A stretch of 64,000 nucleotides of DNA from Mitsuaria chitosanitabida ATCC BAA-476 = NBRC 102408 (lineage in GTDB: Bacteria; Pseudomonadota; Gammaproteobacteria; Burkholderiales; Burkholderiaceae_C): NCBI RefSeq assembly GCF_001598255.1, contig NZ_BCYP01000013.1, positions 86,416 to 150,415 on the forward strand. The letters are read 5' to 3'. Made by a program: the position numbers and the translations under genes. Position 1 is the stretch's first letter, and each line of letters opens with the position of its first letter. The notes under the pieces are model-generated. The model ran no database searches and was not told where the DNA came from. It saw only the letters and a list, made by a program, of their open reading frames with translations. This document shows positions 15,400 through 25,414 of this stretch, in pieces.

Positions 15400-17148
15400 T
15401 TGAACGATCACGCTCGCATCGCCGCCGGCCATGAGGGGCCGCGGAGTCACGCTTCGGCGCCCGCGGCGCCGCGCGTCCTCGGCTTGTCGGTCGGGGCGCT
15501 GGTCCTGATCGCGCTGGGGGTCCTGCTCTGGTTCCTGACGCTGGATGCCCGCCATCTGCTGGCCAGCGACGAGGGCCGCTATGCCGAGATCGCCCGAGAG
15601 ATGCTGGTCTCCGGCGACTGGATCACCCCGCGCTACAACGACGTTCTCTACTTCGAGAAGCCGCCGCTGCACATGTGGATGACGGCGCTCTCGTACGAGC
15701 TCTTCGGCGTCGGCGAGTGGCAGACCCGTCTCTGGGGCGCCTGCTGCGGCCTGATCGGCCTGGGCGCGATGGTGCTGGCCGCGCGCCGCTGGTGGGGCTC
15801 CCGCGTCGCCGCCTGGACCGGCCTGATCCTGGCCGCCACGCCCAACTGGTACCTCGGCGGCCACTTCAACTCGCTGGACATCAGCGTCTCCGCCGCGCTC
15901 GCCGTGACGCTGGCCGCGACCCTGATCGCGCAGCACCCGCAGGCCGGTGTCCCGGCCCGGCGCCGGTGGATGCTGCTGGCCTGGACCGGCATGGCCGCCG
16001 CGGTGCTGGCCAAGGGCCTGATCGGCCTGGCGCTGCCGGGCCTGGTGCTGGTCGTCTACAGCGTCGCCACGCGCGACTGGCGGCTCTGGGCGCGCCTGCA
16101 CCTGCTGCCGGGCGTCGCCCTGTTCCTGGTGCTGGTCGTGCCCTGGTTCTGGGCCATCGGCACCCGTCATCCCGAGTTCAACCACTTCTTCTTCATCCAC
16201 GAGCATCTGCAGCGCTACACCTCCACGGTGCACCGGCGCGACGCGCCGCCGTGGTACTTCGTCCCGCAGTTCCTGGCCGGCTTCCTGCCTTGGCTGGGCC
16301 TGATCCCCGGCATGTGGCGGGCCGCCCGCGACGAGCGGGCAACACCTGGCACCCCGGTCCCGTTCCGGCCCGCGCGCCTGGTCGGGATCTGGGCCGTGGC
16401 GATCTTCCTGTTCTTCAGCGCCTCCTCGTCCAAGCTGCCGGGCTACCTGCTGCCGGTCATGCCCGCGGTGGCGCTGCTGGCGGCGATCGCGCTGGAGCGA
16501 CTCCCGTCGCGGTCCTGGGCCCGCTGGATGTGGACGATGCTGGCGCTCTTCGCGCTGGTGGCCGTGCTGTCGCCCTTCGCCGGCAAGCTGGGCAAGGCGC
16601 CGGGCCCGCGGGCGCTGTTCGCGGCCTACGGGCACTGGGTGCTCGCGGCCAGCCTGCTGATGGCGCTGGGCGCGGCGGCGGCGCTGTGGCTGCGCCGCGT
16701 CGGCCGCGAGGGCACCGGCCGGGTCGCCTACGCGGTCGGCATCTACCTGGGCCTGACCGTGGCGCTGCTGGGGCACGAGACCTTCGGCCGGCCCGCCTCA
16801 GGCGTCGACCTGGTGCCCGCGATCGAGCGCGTGCTGCGGCCCGACATGCCGCTGTACGGCGTGAAGCGCCTGGATCACACCTTGCCCTTCTATCTGCGCC
16901 ATCCGCTGACCATGGTCGCGGAGCCCGACGAGCTCGAATTCGGTGTCGGCCAGGAGCCGCGACGCTGGCTGCCGACGATGGCCGCCTTCGACGAGCGCTG
17001 GCGCACCGGCCCCCGCGCGCTGGCGCTGATGACGCCCGAGACCCGCGATGAGCTGAAAGCGGCCGGCCTGCCGATGTGGCCCGTCGCCGAGGACGCGCGC
17101 CGTGTCGTCGTCGCCAACTTCCCGACCGCGCCCGCCGCGGCCCCCTGA
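15400..17148 (+). CDS. arnT: Lipid A L-Ara4N transferase ArnT-like
   Basis: A polytopic membrane glycosyltransferase (GT83/PMT clan), about 582 residues. It moves 4-amino-4-deoxy-L-arabinose from undecaprenyl phosphate to lipid A phosphates on the periplasmic face. The catalytic loop motif LASDEGRYAEIAREML after the first helix holds the essential Asp, followed by FEKPPLHMWMTAL; about twelve helices follow. The start is uncertain: TTG 15400 has the strong purine-rich ribosome site GAGGGGGAAGG; ATGs at 15364 or 15331 are alternatives with none. Its place at the head of a full arn gene set makes the assignment firm. Here arnT leads the operon, rather than following arnD as in enterobacteria. 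Confidence 0.88.
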   Translation: MNDHARIAAGHEGPRSHASAPAAPRVLGLSVGALVLIALGVLLWFLTLDARHLLASDEGRYAEIAREMLVSGDWITPRYNDVLYFEKPPLHMWMTALSYELFGVGEWQTRLWGACCGLIGLGAMVLAARRWWGSRVAAWTGLILAATPNWYLGGHFNSLDISVSAALAVTLAATLIAQHPQAGVPARRRWMLLAWTGMAAAVLAKGLIGLALPGLVLVVYSVATRDWRLWARLHLLPGVALFLVLVVPWFWAIGTRHPEFNHFFFIHEHLQRYTSTVHRRDAPPWYFVPQFLAGFLPWLGLIPGMWRAARDERATPGTPVPFRPARLVGIWAVAIFLFFSASSSKLPGYLLPVMPAVALLAAIALERLPSRSWARWMWTMLALFALVAVLSPFAGKLGKAPGPRALFAAYGHWVLAASLLMALGAAAALWLRRVGREGTGRVAYAVGIYLGLTVALLGHETFGRPASGVDLVPAIERVLRPDMPLYGVKRLDHTLPFYLRHPLTMVAEPDELEFGVGQEPRRWLPTMAAFDERWRTGPRALALMTPETRDELKAAGLPMWPVAEDARRVVVANFPTAPAAAP

Positions 17149-17199
17149 CCGTCGGCCCCGTCGCCCCCCGATTCGCCGAACCGAGATCGTCCCGACCCG

Positions 17200-17571
17200 A
17201 TGACCCCATCGACCTTCGCCCTCATCCTCACCGGCGTGCTGCTCAATGCCGGCGCGCAGCTGCTGCTCAAGGCCGGCGTGACGCCGCTGGGCAGCCTCAG
17301 CCTGGATCTGGCCCATCTGCCGGCCACGCTGCTGCGGGTGGCCGGGCAATGGCCCATCGTCGCGGGCCTGGGCTGCTACGTGGTCAGCGTCGTCGTCTGG
17401 ATCATCGGGCTGTCGCGGGTGGATGTGTCGGTCGCCTATCCGATGCTGTCGCTGGGCTACGTGGTGAACGCGCTGGCGGCGGCCGCGCTGTTCGGCGAGG
17501 TCCTGAGCCCCGGCCGCTGGATCGGCATGGCGCTGATCCTGGCCGGCGTCGCCGTGATGTACCGGAGCTGA
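17200..17571 (+). CDS. SMR-type flippase subunit, ArnE/ArnF-like
   Basis: A 123-residue four-helix protein of the SMR/EamA fold. ALILTGVLLNAGAQLLLKAG at the start and SRVDVSVAYPMLSLGYVVNALAA are typical of ArnE/ArnF and other small multidrug-resistance relatives. In enterobacteria ArnE and ArnF form a heterodimer flipping Ara4N-undecaprenyl phosphate. Here only one such gene lies in the operon (51 bp after arnT, 32 bp before arnB), so it probably works as a homodimer or with a partner elsewhere. Confidence 0.82.
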   Translation: MTPSTFALILTGVLLNAGAQLLLKAGVTPLGSLSLDLAHLPATLLRVAGQWPIVAGLGCYVVSVVVWIIGLSRVDVSVAYPMLSLGYVVNALAAAALFGEVLSPGRWIGMALILAGVAVMYRS

Positions 17572-17603
17572 TCCAGGCTCGCCGACCCGCAGGACCCGAC
17601 CCC

Positions 17604-18776
17604 ATGACCGAGCCCTTCCTTCCCTTCACCCGGCCCGACATCGACGAGGCGACCATCGCCGCCGTCGGCGAGGTGCTGCGCTCCGGCTGGATCACCACCG
17701 GCCCGAAGTCGCAGGCCTTCGAGGCGCGGCTGTCCGAGTTCTTCGGCGGTCGCCCGGTGCGCTGCTTCTCCAACGGCACGGCCACGCTCGAGGTGGCGCT
17801 GCGCGTCGCCGGCATCGGCCCCGGCGACGAGGTCATCACCACGCCGCTGACCTGGGTCGCGACGGCCAACGTCATCGTCGCGGTCGGCGCGACGCCGGTC
17901 TTCGTCGACGTGGACCCGGTGACCCGCAACCTGGACCTCGACGCCGTCGAGGCCGCCATCACGCCGCGCACCCGCGCCGTGATCCCCGTCCACCTGACCG
18001 GCCTGCCGGTCGACATGGACCGCCTCTACGCCATCGCCAAGCGCCATGCGCTGCGCATCGTCGAGGACGCCGCCCAGGCCATCGATTCGCGCTGGATCGG
18101 TGCCGGCGACACCGGCGAGGGCCGCCGCATCGGCGCCTTCGGCGATCTGGTGAGCTTCAGCTTCCAGGCCAACAAGAACCTCACCTGCGCCGAAGGCGGC
18201 TGCCTGGTGCTCAACACGCCGGAGGAGGCCCGTCACGCCGAGCGTCTGCGCCTGCAGGGCATCGTGCGCAGCGGCTTCGACGGGCTGGAGATGAGCGAGC
18301 CCGGCGGCAAGTCCAACCTCAGCGACGTGCACGCCGTCATCGGCCTGAGCCAGATGGACCGCCTGCCCGCGATCACCGCGCGGCGCGCCGTGCTGGCGCA
18401 ACGCTACCTGGACCGCCTGAAGGCGAGCGGCATCGAGGCGCTGGGCGTCGAGCTGCCGCCCGCGCTGGCGACCACCGGCGCCATCACCAACTGGCACATG
18501 TTCCAGGTGGTGCTGCCGGCCGATCGCATCGACGGCGGCCGCGCGGCGGTGATGAGCCTGCTCAAGGACGCCGGCATCGGCGCGGGCGTGCATTACCCCG
18601 CCGTGCATCTGCTGGACTTCTATCGCCGTCGGGGCTGGCGCGAGGGCCAACTGCCGGTGGCGGAGCGCATCGGCCGCGGCACCCTGACGCTGCCGCTGTT
18701 CCCCGCGATGTCCGACGAGGACGTCGACCGTGTCTGCCAACAACTCGAGCGCGCATGCCGTCTCCTGCTCACCTGA
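17604..18776 (+). CDS. arnB: UDP-Ara4O aminotransferase ArnB
   Basis: A 390-residue PLP-dependent DegT/DnrJ/EryC1 aminotransferase that converts UDP-4-keto-arabinose to UDP-L-Ara4N using glutamate. The N-terminus LPFTRPDIDEATIAAVGEVLRSGWITTGPK is diagnostic. The PLP Lys lies in SFSFQANKNLTCAEGG, and PLP contacts are in CFSNGTATLEVAL and IVEDAAQAI. The length is standard. It overlaps arnC by 22 bp. Confidence 0.93.
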   Translation: MTEPFLPFTRPDIDEATIAAVGEVLRSGWITTGPKSQAFEARLSEFFGGRPVRCFSNGTATLEVALRVAGIGPGDEVITTPLTWVATANVIVAVGATPVFVDVDPVTRNLDLDAVEAAITPRTRAVIPVHLTGLPVDMDRLYAIAKRHALRIVEDAAQAIDSRWIGAGDTGEGRRIGAFGDLVSFSFQANKNLTCAEGGCLVLNTPEEARHAERLRLQGIVRSGFDGLEMSEPGGKSNLSDVHAVIGLSQMDRLPAITARRAVLAQRYLDRLKASGIEALGVELPPALATTGAITNWHMFQVVLPADRIDGGRAAVMSLLKDAGIGAGVHYPAVHLLDFYRRRGWREGQLPVAERIGRGTLTLPLFPAMSDEDVDRVCQQLERACRLLLT

Positions 18777-19828
18777 CCCCCGCGGCCACCGCGCCGGCGC
18801 TGTCCATCCTGATCCCCGTCTACAACGAGGAGGGCGTGCTGGACGCGCTCTTCGCGCGCCTGTATCCGGTGCTCGACGCGATGGGCGAGCCCTACGAGAT
18901 CATCTTCATCAACGACGGCAGCCGTGACCGCTCCGTCCCCATGCTGCGCGAGCAGTTCCAGCGCCGGCCCGACGTGACGCGGGTGGTGCTGTTCAACGGG
19001 AACTTCGGCCAGCACATGGCGCTGATGGCGGGCTTCGAGCATGCCCGCGGCGAGATCACCATCACGCTGGACGCCGACCTGCAGAACCCGCCGGAGGAGA
19101 TCCCGCGCCTGGTCGCCGCGATCCGCGAGGGGCACGACTATGTGGGCACGGTGCGCCGCCAGCGTCACGACACCGCCTTCCGGCGCGTGTCCTCGCGCCT
19201 GATGAACCGCCTGCGCGAGCGCATCACCCGCATCGAGATGACCGACCAGGGCTGCATGCTGCGCGCCTATGACCGCGCGCTGGTGGACACGCTCAACGCC
19301 TGCCAGGAGGTCAACACCTTCGTGCCGGCGCTGGCCTACACCTTCGCCGCGTCGCCGACCGAGATCGAGGTCAGCCATGAGGAGCGCCACGCGGGCGAGT
19401 CCAAGTACTCGATCTACAAGCTGCTGCGCCTGAACTTCGACCTGGTGACGGGCTTCTCCATCGTGCCGCTGCAGTGGTTCTCGCTGCTGGGCACGGCGCT
19501 GTCGGCGGCCTCGGGCTCGCTGTTCCTGCTGCTGGTGATCCGGCGTTTCCTGTTCGGCGCGGAAGTGGAGGGCGTGTTCACGCTCTTCGCGCTGCTGTTC
19601 TTCCTCGTGGGCATCGTGCTCTTCGGCATCGGCCTGATGGGCGAGTACGTCGGCCGCATCCAGCAGGAGGTGCGCCGCCGGCCGCGCTACCGCGTCAGCG
19701 CGGTGCTGCAGGCCGCCCCGGACAGCGGCCCCGTGTTCACCGACGGCGCTCGCGCGGCCGCTCCGGCGGACACCGCTGGCGCGCTGGGGGCCAGCGCCGT
19801 CGCCGGTGCCAAGGAGATCACCTCGTGA
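18755..19828 (+). CDS. arnC: Undecaprenyl-phosphate Ara4FN transferase ArnC
   Basis: A 357-residue GT2 glycosyltransferase that loads formylated Ara4N onto undecaprenyl phosphate at the inner membrane. The catalytic domain (about 1-230) has ILIPVYNEEGVLDALF, FINDGSRDRS, the DADLQNPPEEIPRLV nucleotide-metal motif and MTDQGCMLRAYDR. Two C-terminal helices (about 235-300) anchor it, and MGEYVGRIQQEVRRRP is the family end. A Pro/Ala-rich tail extends past that. The ATG lies inside the 3' end of arnB, and the stop overlaps the next start. Confidence 0.92.
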   Translation: MPSPAHLTPAATAPALSILIPVYNEEGVLDALFARLYPVLDAMGEPYEIIFINDGSRDRSVPMLREQFQRRPDVTRVVLFNGNFGQHMALMAGFEHARGEITITLDADLQNPPEEIPRLVAAIREGHDYVGTVRRQRHDTAFRRVSSRLMNRLRERITRIEMTDQGCMLRAYDRALVDTLNACQEVNTFVPALAYTFAASPTEIEVSHEERHAGESKYSIYKLLRLNFDLVTGFSIVPLQWFSLLGTALSAASGSLFLLLVIRRFLFGAEVEGVFTLFALLFFLVGIVLFGIGLMGEYVGRIQQEVRRRPRYRVSAVLQAAPDSGPVFTDGARAAAPADTAGALGASAVAGAKEITS

Positions 19829-20739
19829 GGGCCGTCGTCTTCGCCTATTCCAACGTCGGCGACCGCTGCCTGCGCGTGCTGCAGGCCGGCGGCGTGGACG
19901 TCGCGCTGGTGGTCACCCACCGCGATCATCCCGGCGAGAAGCTCTGGTTCGCCCGCGTGGCCGACACCGCCGACGAGCTCGGCATCCCGCGGCTCTACGG
20001 CGACGATCCGCAGGATCCGGCGCTGGCCGAGGCCGTGGCCGCCGCGAAGCCGGACGTGATCTTCTCGTTCTACTTCCGCTCGATGCTGCCGGCGTCGCTG
20101 CTGTCGCTGGCGCCAGGCGGCGCCTACAACATGCATGGGTCGCTGCTGCCCAAGTTCCGCGGCCGCGCGCCGACCAACTGGGCGGTGCTGCACGGCGCGA
20201 CCGAGACCGGCGCGACCCTGCACCTGATGGTCGACAAGCCCGACGCGGGCGACATCGTCGACCAGCAGGCCGTGCCCATCCTGCCGCGTGACGACGCGCG
20301 CCAGGTCTTCGACAAGGTCTGCGTCGCGGCCGAGATCACGCTGTGGCGCGTGCTGCCGGCCCTGATCGCCGGCCGCCCGCCGCGCCGCGCCAATCCGCTG
20401 GCCGACGGCAGCTACTACGGCGGCCGCAAGCCGGAGGACGGACGCATCCACTGGGATCGTCCCGCCGTCGAGATCGATCGCCTGGTCCGTGCCGTCGCCC
20501 CACCGTATCCGGGCGCCTTCGTCGAGATCGACGGTCGCCGGCTGATCGTCGCCCGCGCGCGGCCCTGGGTCGACGCGCCGCTCCCCCACGACACGACGCC
20601 CGGCCTGCGCCTGATCGACGGCGAGCCCGCCGCGATCTGCGGCGACGGCCAGGCGCTGCGCGTGCTCGAGGTGATCGAGCTCGGCGAGCCCCTCGATGCC
20701 GAGGCCCTGCGCGCCCTGTGCGCCGGGGCCGCGCGCTGA
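19825..20739 (+). CDS. arnA: UDP-Ara4N formyltransferase (ArnA N-terminal half as a separate gene)
   Basis: A 304-residue formyltransferase equal to the N-terminal domain of enterobacterial ArnA. It N-formylates UDP-L-Ara4N with 10-formyl-THF. The catalytic set is present: FSFYFRSMLP, NMHGSLLPKFRGRAPTNWAV (Asn and His) and the Asp of KPDAGDIVDQQ. A C-terminal OB-like segment follows. The start is GTG 19825, overlapping the arnC stop as GTGA, with an AAGGAG ribosome site. In E. coli this domain is fused to the decarboxylase; here they are separate neighbours. Confidence 0.9.
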   Translation: MRAVVFAYSNVGDRCLRVLQAGGVDVALVVTHRDHPGEKLWFARVADTADELGIPRLYGDDPQDPALAEAVAAAKPDVIFSFYFRSMLPASLLSLAPGGAYNMHGSLLPKFRGRAPTNWAVLHGATETGATLHLMVDKPDAGDIVDQQAVPILPRDDARQVFDKVCVAAEITLWRVLPALIAGRPPRRANPLADGSYYGGRKPEDGRIHWDRPAVEIDRLVRAVAPPYPGAFVEIDGRRLIVARARPWVDAPLPHDTTPGLRLIDGEPAAICGDGQALRVLEVIELGEPLDAEALRALCAGAAR

Positions 20740-20830
20740 AGCCTGTCCGTTTCCGTTCTTCCTGTTCCCTGAGCTCACACGGGGCTTCCCACGAGGCCCC
20801 GACCGATCCCTCCAGACGAGAGTCGACCCC

Positions 20831-21892
20831 ATGAAGTCCCCCAAGAAAGTCCTCATCCTCGGTGTCAACGGCTTCATCGGCCACCACCTGACGCGCCGCA
20901 TCCTGGACACCACCCCGTGGGAGGTCTACGGGATGGACATGTCCTCCAGCCGGCTGGGCGACATGATCGATCACCCGCGCATGCACTTCTTCGAAGGCGA
21001 CATCACCATCAACCGCGAATGGATCGAGTACCACGTGCGCAAGTGCGACGTGATCCTGCCGCTGGTGGCGATCGCCACGCCCGCGACCTACGTGCGCGAG
21101 CCGCTGCGCGTCTTCGAGCTCGACTTCGAGGCCAACCTGCCCATCGTCCGCTCGGCGGTGAAGTACAAGAAGCACCTGGTCTTCCCGTCGACCTCCGAGG
21201 TCTACGGCATGTGCGCCGACACCGAGTTCGATCCCGAGAACTCGCCGCTGGTCTACGGCCCGATCAACAAGCCGCGCTGGATCTATGCCTGCAGCAAGCA
21301 GCTGATGGACCGCGTGATCCACGCCTACGGCCAGGAACAGGGGCTGAACTACAGCCTGTTCCGCCCGTTCAACTGGATCGGCGCGGGGCTGGATTCGATC
21401 TTCGAGACCAAGGAAGGCAGCTCGCGCGTGGTGACCCAGTTCCTGGGTCAGATCGTGCGCGGCGAGTCCATCCAGCTGGTCGACGGCGGCCTGCAGAAGC
21501 GCGCCTTCGCGGACATCTCCGACGGCGTCGACGCGCTGGTGCGCATCATCGCGAACGAGGGCGGCACGGCGAGCGGCCGCATCTTCAACGTCGGCAACCC
21601 GGACAACGTGCTGTCGGTGCGCGAGCTGGCCGAGCGCATGCTCGCCATCGCGGCCGAGTACCCCGAGTACGCCGAGGTGGCGCGCGGCGTGAAGCTGGTG
21701 GAGACGACCTCGGCCAACTTCTACGGCAACGGCTATCAGGACGTGCAGGCGCGTCAGCCCGACATCCGCATCACCCGCGAGGTGCTGGGCTGGGAGCCGC
21801 GCGTGGACGTGGACGCCTCGCTGCGCCGCATCTTCGAGTCCTACCGCGGCATCGTGGAACAGGCCCGCGGCCTGGTCGAGGCCGCGGCGTGA
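20831..21892 (+). CDS. arnA: UDP-glucuronate decarboxylase (ArnA C-terminal half as a separate gene)
   Basis: A 353-residue extended SDR enzyme that oxidises and decarboxylates UDP-glucuronate to UDP-4-keto-arabinose. It corresponds to the ArnA C-terminal domain. It shows the NAD motif GVNGFIGHHL, the STSEVYG segment with catalytic Ser/Thr, YACSKQLMDRV with the Tyr-x3-Lys pair, and RPFNWIGAGLD ... GSSRVVTQF. The long insertion typical of ArnA (DTEFDPENSPLVYGPINKPRWIYACSK region) is kept. It sits 91 bp after the formyltransferase gene, with GAG-rich ribosome site before ATG 20831. Confidence 0.92.
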   Translation: MKSPKKVLILGVNGFIGHHLTRRILDTTPWEVYGMDMSSSRLGDMIDHPRMHFFEGDITINREWIEYHVRKCDVILPLVAIATPATYVREPLRVFELDFEANLPIVRSAVKYKKHLVFPSTSEVYGMCADTEFDPENSPLVYGPINKPRWIYACSKQLMDRVIHAYGQEQGLNYSLFRPFNWIGAGLDSIFETKEGSSRVVTQFLGQIVRGESIQLVDGGLQKRAFADISDGVDALVRIIANEGGTASGRIFNVGNPDNVLSVRELAERMLAIAAEYPEYAEVARGVKLVETTSANFYGNGYQDVQARQPDIRITREVLGWEPRVDVDASLRRIFESYRGIVEQARGLVEAAA

Positions 21893-21951
21893 CGAGCCGC
21901 TCGATGGGCGACCTTGTCGGTCCGATTCGCGGTGACGAGGCGCGCTGAAGC

Positions 21952-22845
21952 ATGGCTCGCATCGCGCTGAAGGTCGACGTCGACACGCTGAGAGGCACCG
22001 TCGAAGGCGTTCCGCGCCTGATGGAGATCCTGCGGCGGCACCGGGTCTCGGCCACCTTCCTGTTCAGCCTCGGCCCGGACCACACGGGCTGGGCGCTGAA
22101 GCGGGTGTTCCGCCCCGGCTTCCTGACCAAGGTCTCGCGGACCTCGGTGGTCCGGCATTACGGGCTGCGGACGCTGATGTACGGCGTGCTGCTGCCGGCG
22201 CCCGACATCGGCCGCCGCGCCGCCGAGCCCATGCGGGCCTGCGCCGCGGCGGGGCACGAGTGCGGCCTGCACGCCTGGGACCACGTGCTGTGGCATGACC
22301 AGGTCCGCCACCGCGACGAGGCCTGGACGCGCCGTCAGATGGGGCTCGCCTACGACCGCTTCGGCGAGGTCTTCGGCCGCGCGCCGAGCACCCACGGCGC
22401 GGCGGGCTGGCAGATCAACGACGCCGCCTGGCGCCAGATCGACGACTGGGGCATGGCCTATGCGTCCGACGGGCGCGGGCGCGAGGCCTTCCATCCGATG
22501 GTGAATGGGCAGCGGCTGCGGCACGTGCAGATGCCGACCTCGCTGCCGACCTTCGACGAGCTGATCGGTCTGGACGGCGTCGAGGAGCAGACCGTGGACC
22601 GCGCGCTGCTGGCGCGCACCGAGTCGGACCAGGATCAGGTCTTCACGCTGCATGCGGAGCTGGAAGGGGGCGAGCTCGCGCCCGTCTTCGACCGGCTGCT
22701 GGCCGGCTGGAAGGCGCAAGGGCACGTGCTCGGAACGATGCGCGACCACCACGACGCGCTGCCGGCGATCGGCACCGCCGCGGCGCCCCTGCACTGGGGC
22801 ACGGTGCCCGGCCGCAGCGGCGAGCTGGCGCTCAGCGCGGCCTGA
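21952..22845 (+). CDS. arnD: Ara4FN-undecaprenyl phosphate deformylase ArnD
   Basis: A 297-residue NodB-type polysaccharide deacetylase that removes the formyl group from Ara4FN-undecaprenyl phosphate, making the pathway irreversible. The start ALKVDVDTLRGTVEGVPRLMEIL carries the catalytic Asp, and CGLHAWDHVLWHD provides the metal His pair. SATFLFSLGPDHTG and the conserved STHGAAGWQ region also match ArnD. It is the last arn gene; the operon lacks a UDP-glucose dehydrogenase gene, which must be elsewhere. Confidence 0.92.
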   Translation: MARIALKVDVDTLRGTVEGVPRLMEILRRHRVSATFLFSLGPDHTGWALKRVFRPGFLTKVSRTSVVRHYGLRTLMYGVLLPAPDIGRRAAEPMRACAAAGHECGLHAWDHVLWHDQVRHRDEAWTRRQMGLAYDRFGEVFGRAPSTHGAAGWQINDAAWRQIDDWGMAYASDGRGREAFHPMVNGQRLRHVQMPTSLPTFDELIGLDGVEEQTVDRALLARTESDQDQVFTLHAELEGGELAPVFDRLLAGWKAQGHVLGTMRDHHDALPAIGTAAAPLHWGTVPGRSGELALSAA

Positions 22846-22940
22846 GCGGGCCGCGCGCGGGCCGGGACGGTCGATGACGACCGCGACCCGCTGACGCCGG
22901 TGATCGAGATGGATCGGAGTCAAACGACGAGGAGCCCCGC

Positions 22941-23758
<818 letters not shown>

Positions 23759-23762
<4 letters not shown>

Positions 23763-23974
23763 GGCTGCTCATCGACGTGATCCGCGAGCTGTTCAGCATG
23801 TTCTGGGCGGACGCGGGCCTGTGCCTGGGCGCGCTGGTGGTCGTCGCGATCGCCGGCGGCGGCCTGTGGTCGGGGCTGCTGCCCGCGGGCGCGGCGCTGG
23901 GGCTGCTGGTCGTCGGCACCGTCCTCACGCTGCTCGCGAGCGTGTGGACGGCGGCGCGTGCGCGTCAGCGCTGA
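23759..23974 (+). CDS. Small two-helix membrane protein
   Basis: A 71-residue protein whose ATG overlaps the stop of the preceding gene (ATGA). After an amphipathic start (RLLIDVIRELFSMFWADAG) come two hydrophobic segments (about residues 20-36 and 40-62) and a basic end, ARARQR. Translational coupling makes it a likely partner subunit of the COG4280-like protein. Function unknown. Confidence 0.65.
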
Positions 23975-24150
23975 TCGCGAGTGCGGCCCCCCGCACGGGC
24001 GCACGGGGCCCGGACGCAGCGGCGAGCTGGTTGCATCTGGTGATGTTTGAGCGCACTTCGGGGGCTGTCAGAGGCGCGCGGCAGGCGTAGCCTGTACGGG
24101 CCAAACGGTGGGCCCGTCGTCCAGGCAGGGCCGCCTGACAAGGAGATCTC

Positions 24151-25344
24151 ATGAAGCTCCCCCACGCATGGGTCGCGGCCGTCGCGGTCGCCTCCGTCCT
24201 CTCGCTCTCCGCCTGCGGCGGAGGTGCCGGCGGCGATGGCTCGATGGCCACCGCCAGCGGCATGGGCACCCTCGGCCTCTCGCTGACGGACGCACCGAGC
24301 TGCGGCTTCGACCACGTGAACGTGGCCATCCAGAAGATCCGGGTCAACCAGAGCGCCACGGCGGCGGACACCGACGCCGGCTGGACCGACCTCACGTTCA
24401 CCACGCCCAAGCGCGTGGACCTGCTCACGCTGACCAACGGCGTGCTCAGCACGCTCGGCCAGATCCCGCTTCAGGCCGGCCACTATTCGCAGTTGAGGCT
24501 GGTGCTCGCGGCCAACGACAGCGCGAACCCGCTGCTGAACTCGATCGTTCCGACCGGCGGCAGCGAGGTCGCGCTCGACACGCCCAGCGCGGTGCAGAGC
24601 GGCGTGAAGCTCAACGCCGACATCACCATCGCCGCCAATCAGCTCGCCGACTTCGTGCTCGACTTCGACGCCTGCAAATCGGTGGTGACGGCGGGCCACT
24701 CCGGCAAGTACCTGCTCAAGCCGGTCGTCGCGGTGACGCCCAACTTCATCTCGGGCGTGAGCGGCTTCGTCGACGCGACCCTGGCCAACGGCGCGACCTC
24801 GGTGTCGATCCAGCAGGGCGGGGTGGTCGTGAAGGCGACGGTTCCGGACTCGACAGGCAAGTTCCTGTTGCAACCGGTCGCGCCGGGCAGCTATGACCTC
24901 GTCATCACCGCACCCGGGCGCGCCACCGACGTGATCACCGGATTGACGGTGACCGCGTCGACGGTGACCTTGCTCAACAGCGCCTCGAGCGCGGTGACGC
25001 TGGGGGTCTCGTCCAGCGCCACGGTGGCCGGGACGGTGACGACCGGTGCGACGCCGATCGACGCCGCCGTACGCGCGACGCAGACGCTGTCCAACGGCGA
25101 CAGGATCGAGGTCGCCACCCGCGGTGTCGACGCGGCCACCGGCGCCTACAGCATGGTCTTGCCCGTGGGCGCCACCATGGTCGCGGCCTACATGGCGCCG
25201 CAGGGCTTGCTCGGCTTCGGCGCGGACGCGAGCGCGACGGCGAAGTACGGCCTCGAGGCGAGCTCCGGCGGCAGCACCAAGACAGCGGGACCGCTGACGC
25301 TGAGCGCGGGCGTCACGACCACGACCAACTTCAGCTTCCCCTGA
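24151..25344 (+). CDS. DUF4382 lipoprotein
   Basis: A 397-residue predicted lipoprotein. The signal ends in the lipobox LSAC followed by GGGAGG. Residues about 43-195 match the DUF4382 pattern (LGLSLTDAPSCGFDHVNVAIQKIRVNQ ... VDLLTLTNG ... LPLQAGHYSQLRLVL-like text, DFDACKSVV). A carboxypeptidase-like beta-sandwich repeat follows (PGSYDLVITAPGRATDVITGLTV) and a further Gly/Thr-rich beta region to the end. It probably sits on the outer membrane or in the periplasm. The role is unknown; the domain occurs in cell-surface proteins. It has a GGAG-type ribosome site (AAGGAGATCTC) and stands alone. Confidence 0.8.
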   Translation: MKLPHAWVAAVAVASVLSLSACGGGAGGDGSMATASGMGTLGLSLTDAPSCGFDHVNVAIQKIRVNQSATAADTDAGWTDLTFTTPKRVDLLTLTNGVLSTLGQIPLQAGHYSQLRLVLAANDSANPLLNSIVPTGGSEVALDTPSAVQSGVKLNADITIAANQLADFVLDFDACKSVVTAGHSGKYLLKPVVAVTPNFISGVSGFVDATLANGATSVSIQQGGVVVKATVPDSTGKFLLQPVAPGSYDLVITAPGRATDVITGLTVTASTVTLLNSASSAVTLGVSSSATVAGTVTTGATPIDAAVRATQTLSNGDRIEVATRGVDAATGAYSMVLPVGATMVAAYMAPQGLLGFGADASATAKYGLEASSGGSTKTAGPLTLSAGVTTTTNFSFP

Positions 25345-25414
25345 GCGACGCCCGCGCCAGAGGCGGCCGAGCGTGATGGCGCCGCACGCGGCGCGCCCCG
25401 CGATCAAGTGTCGG

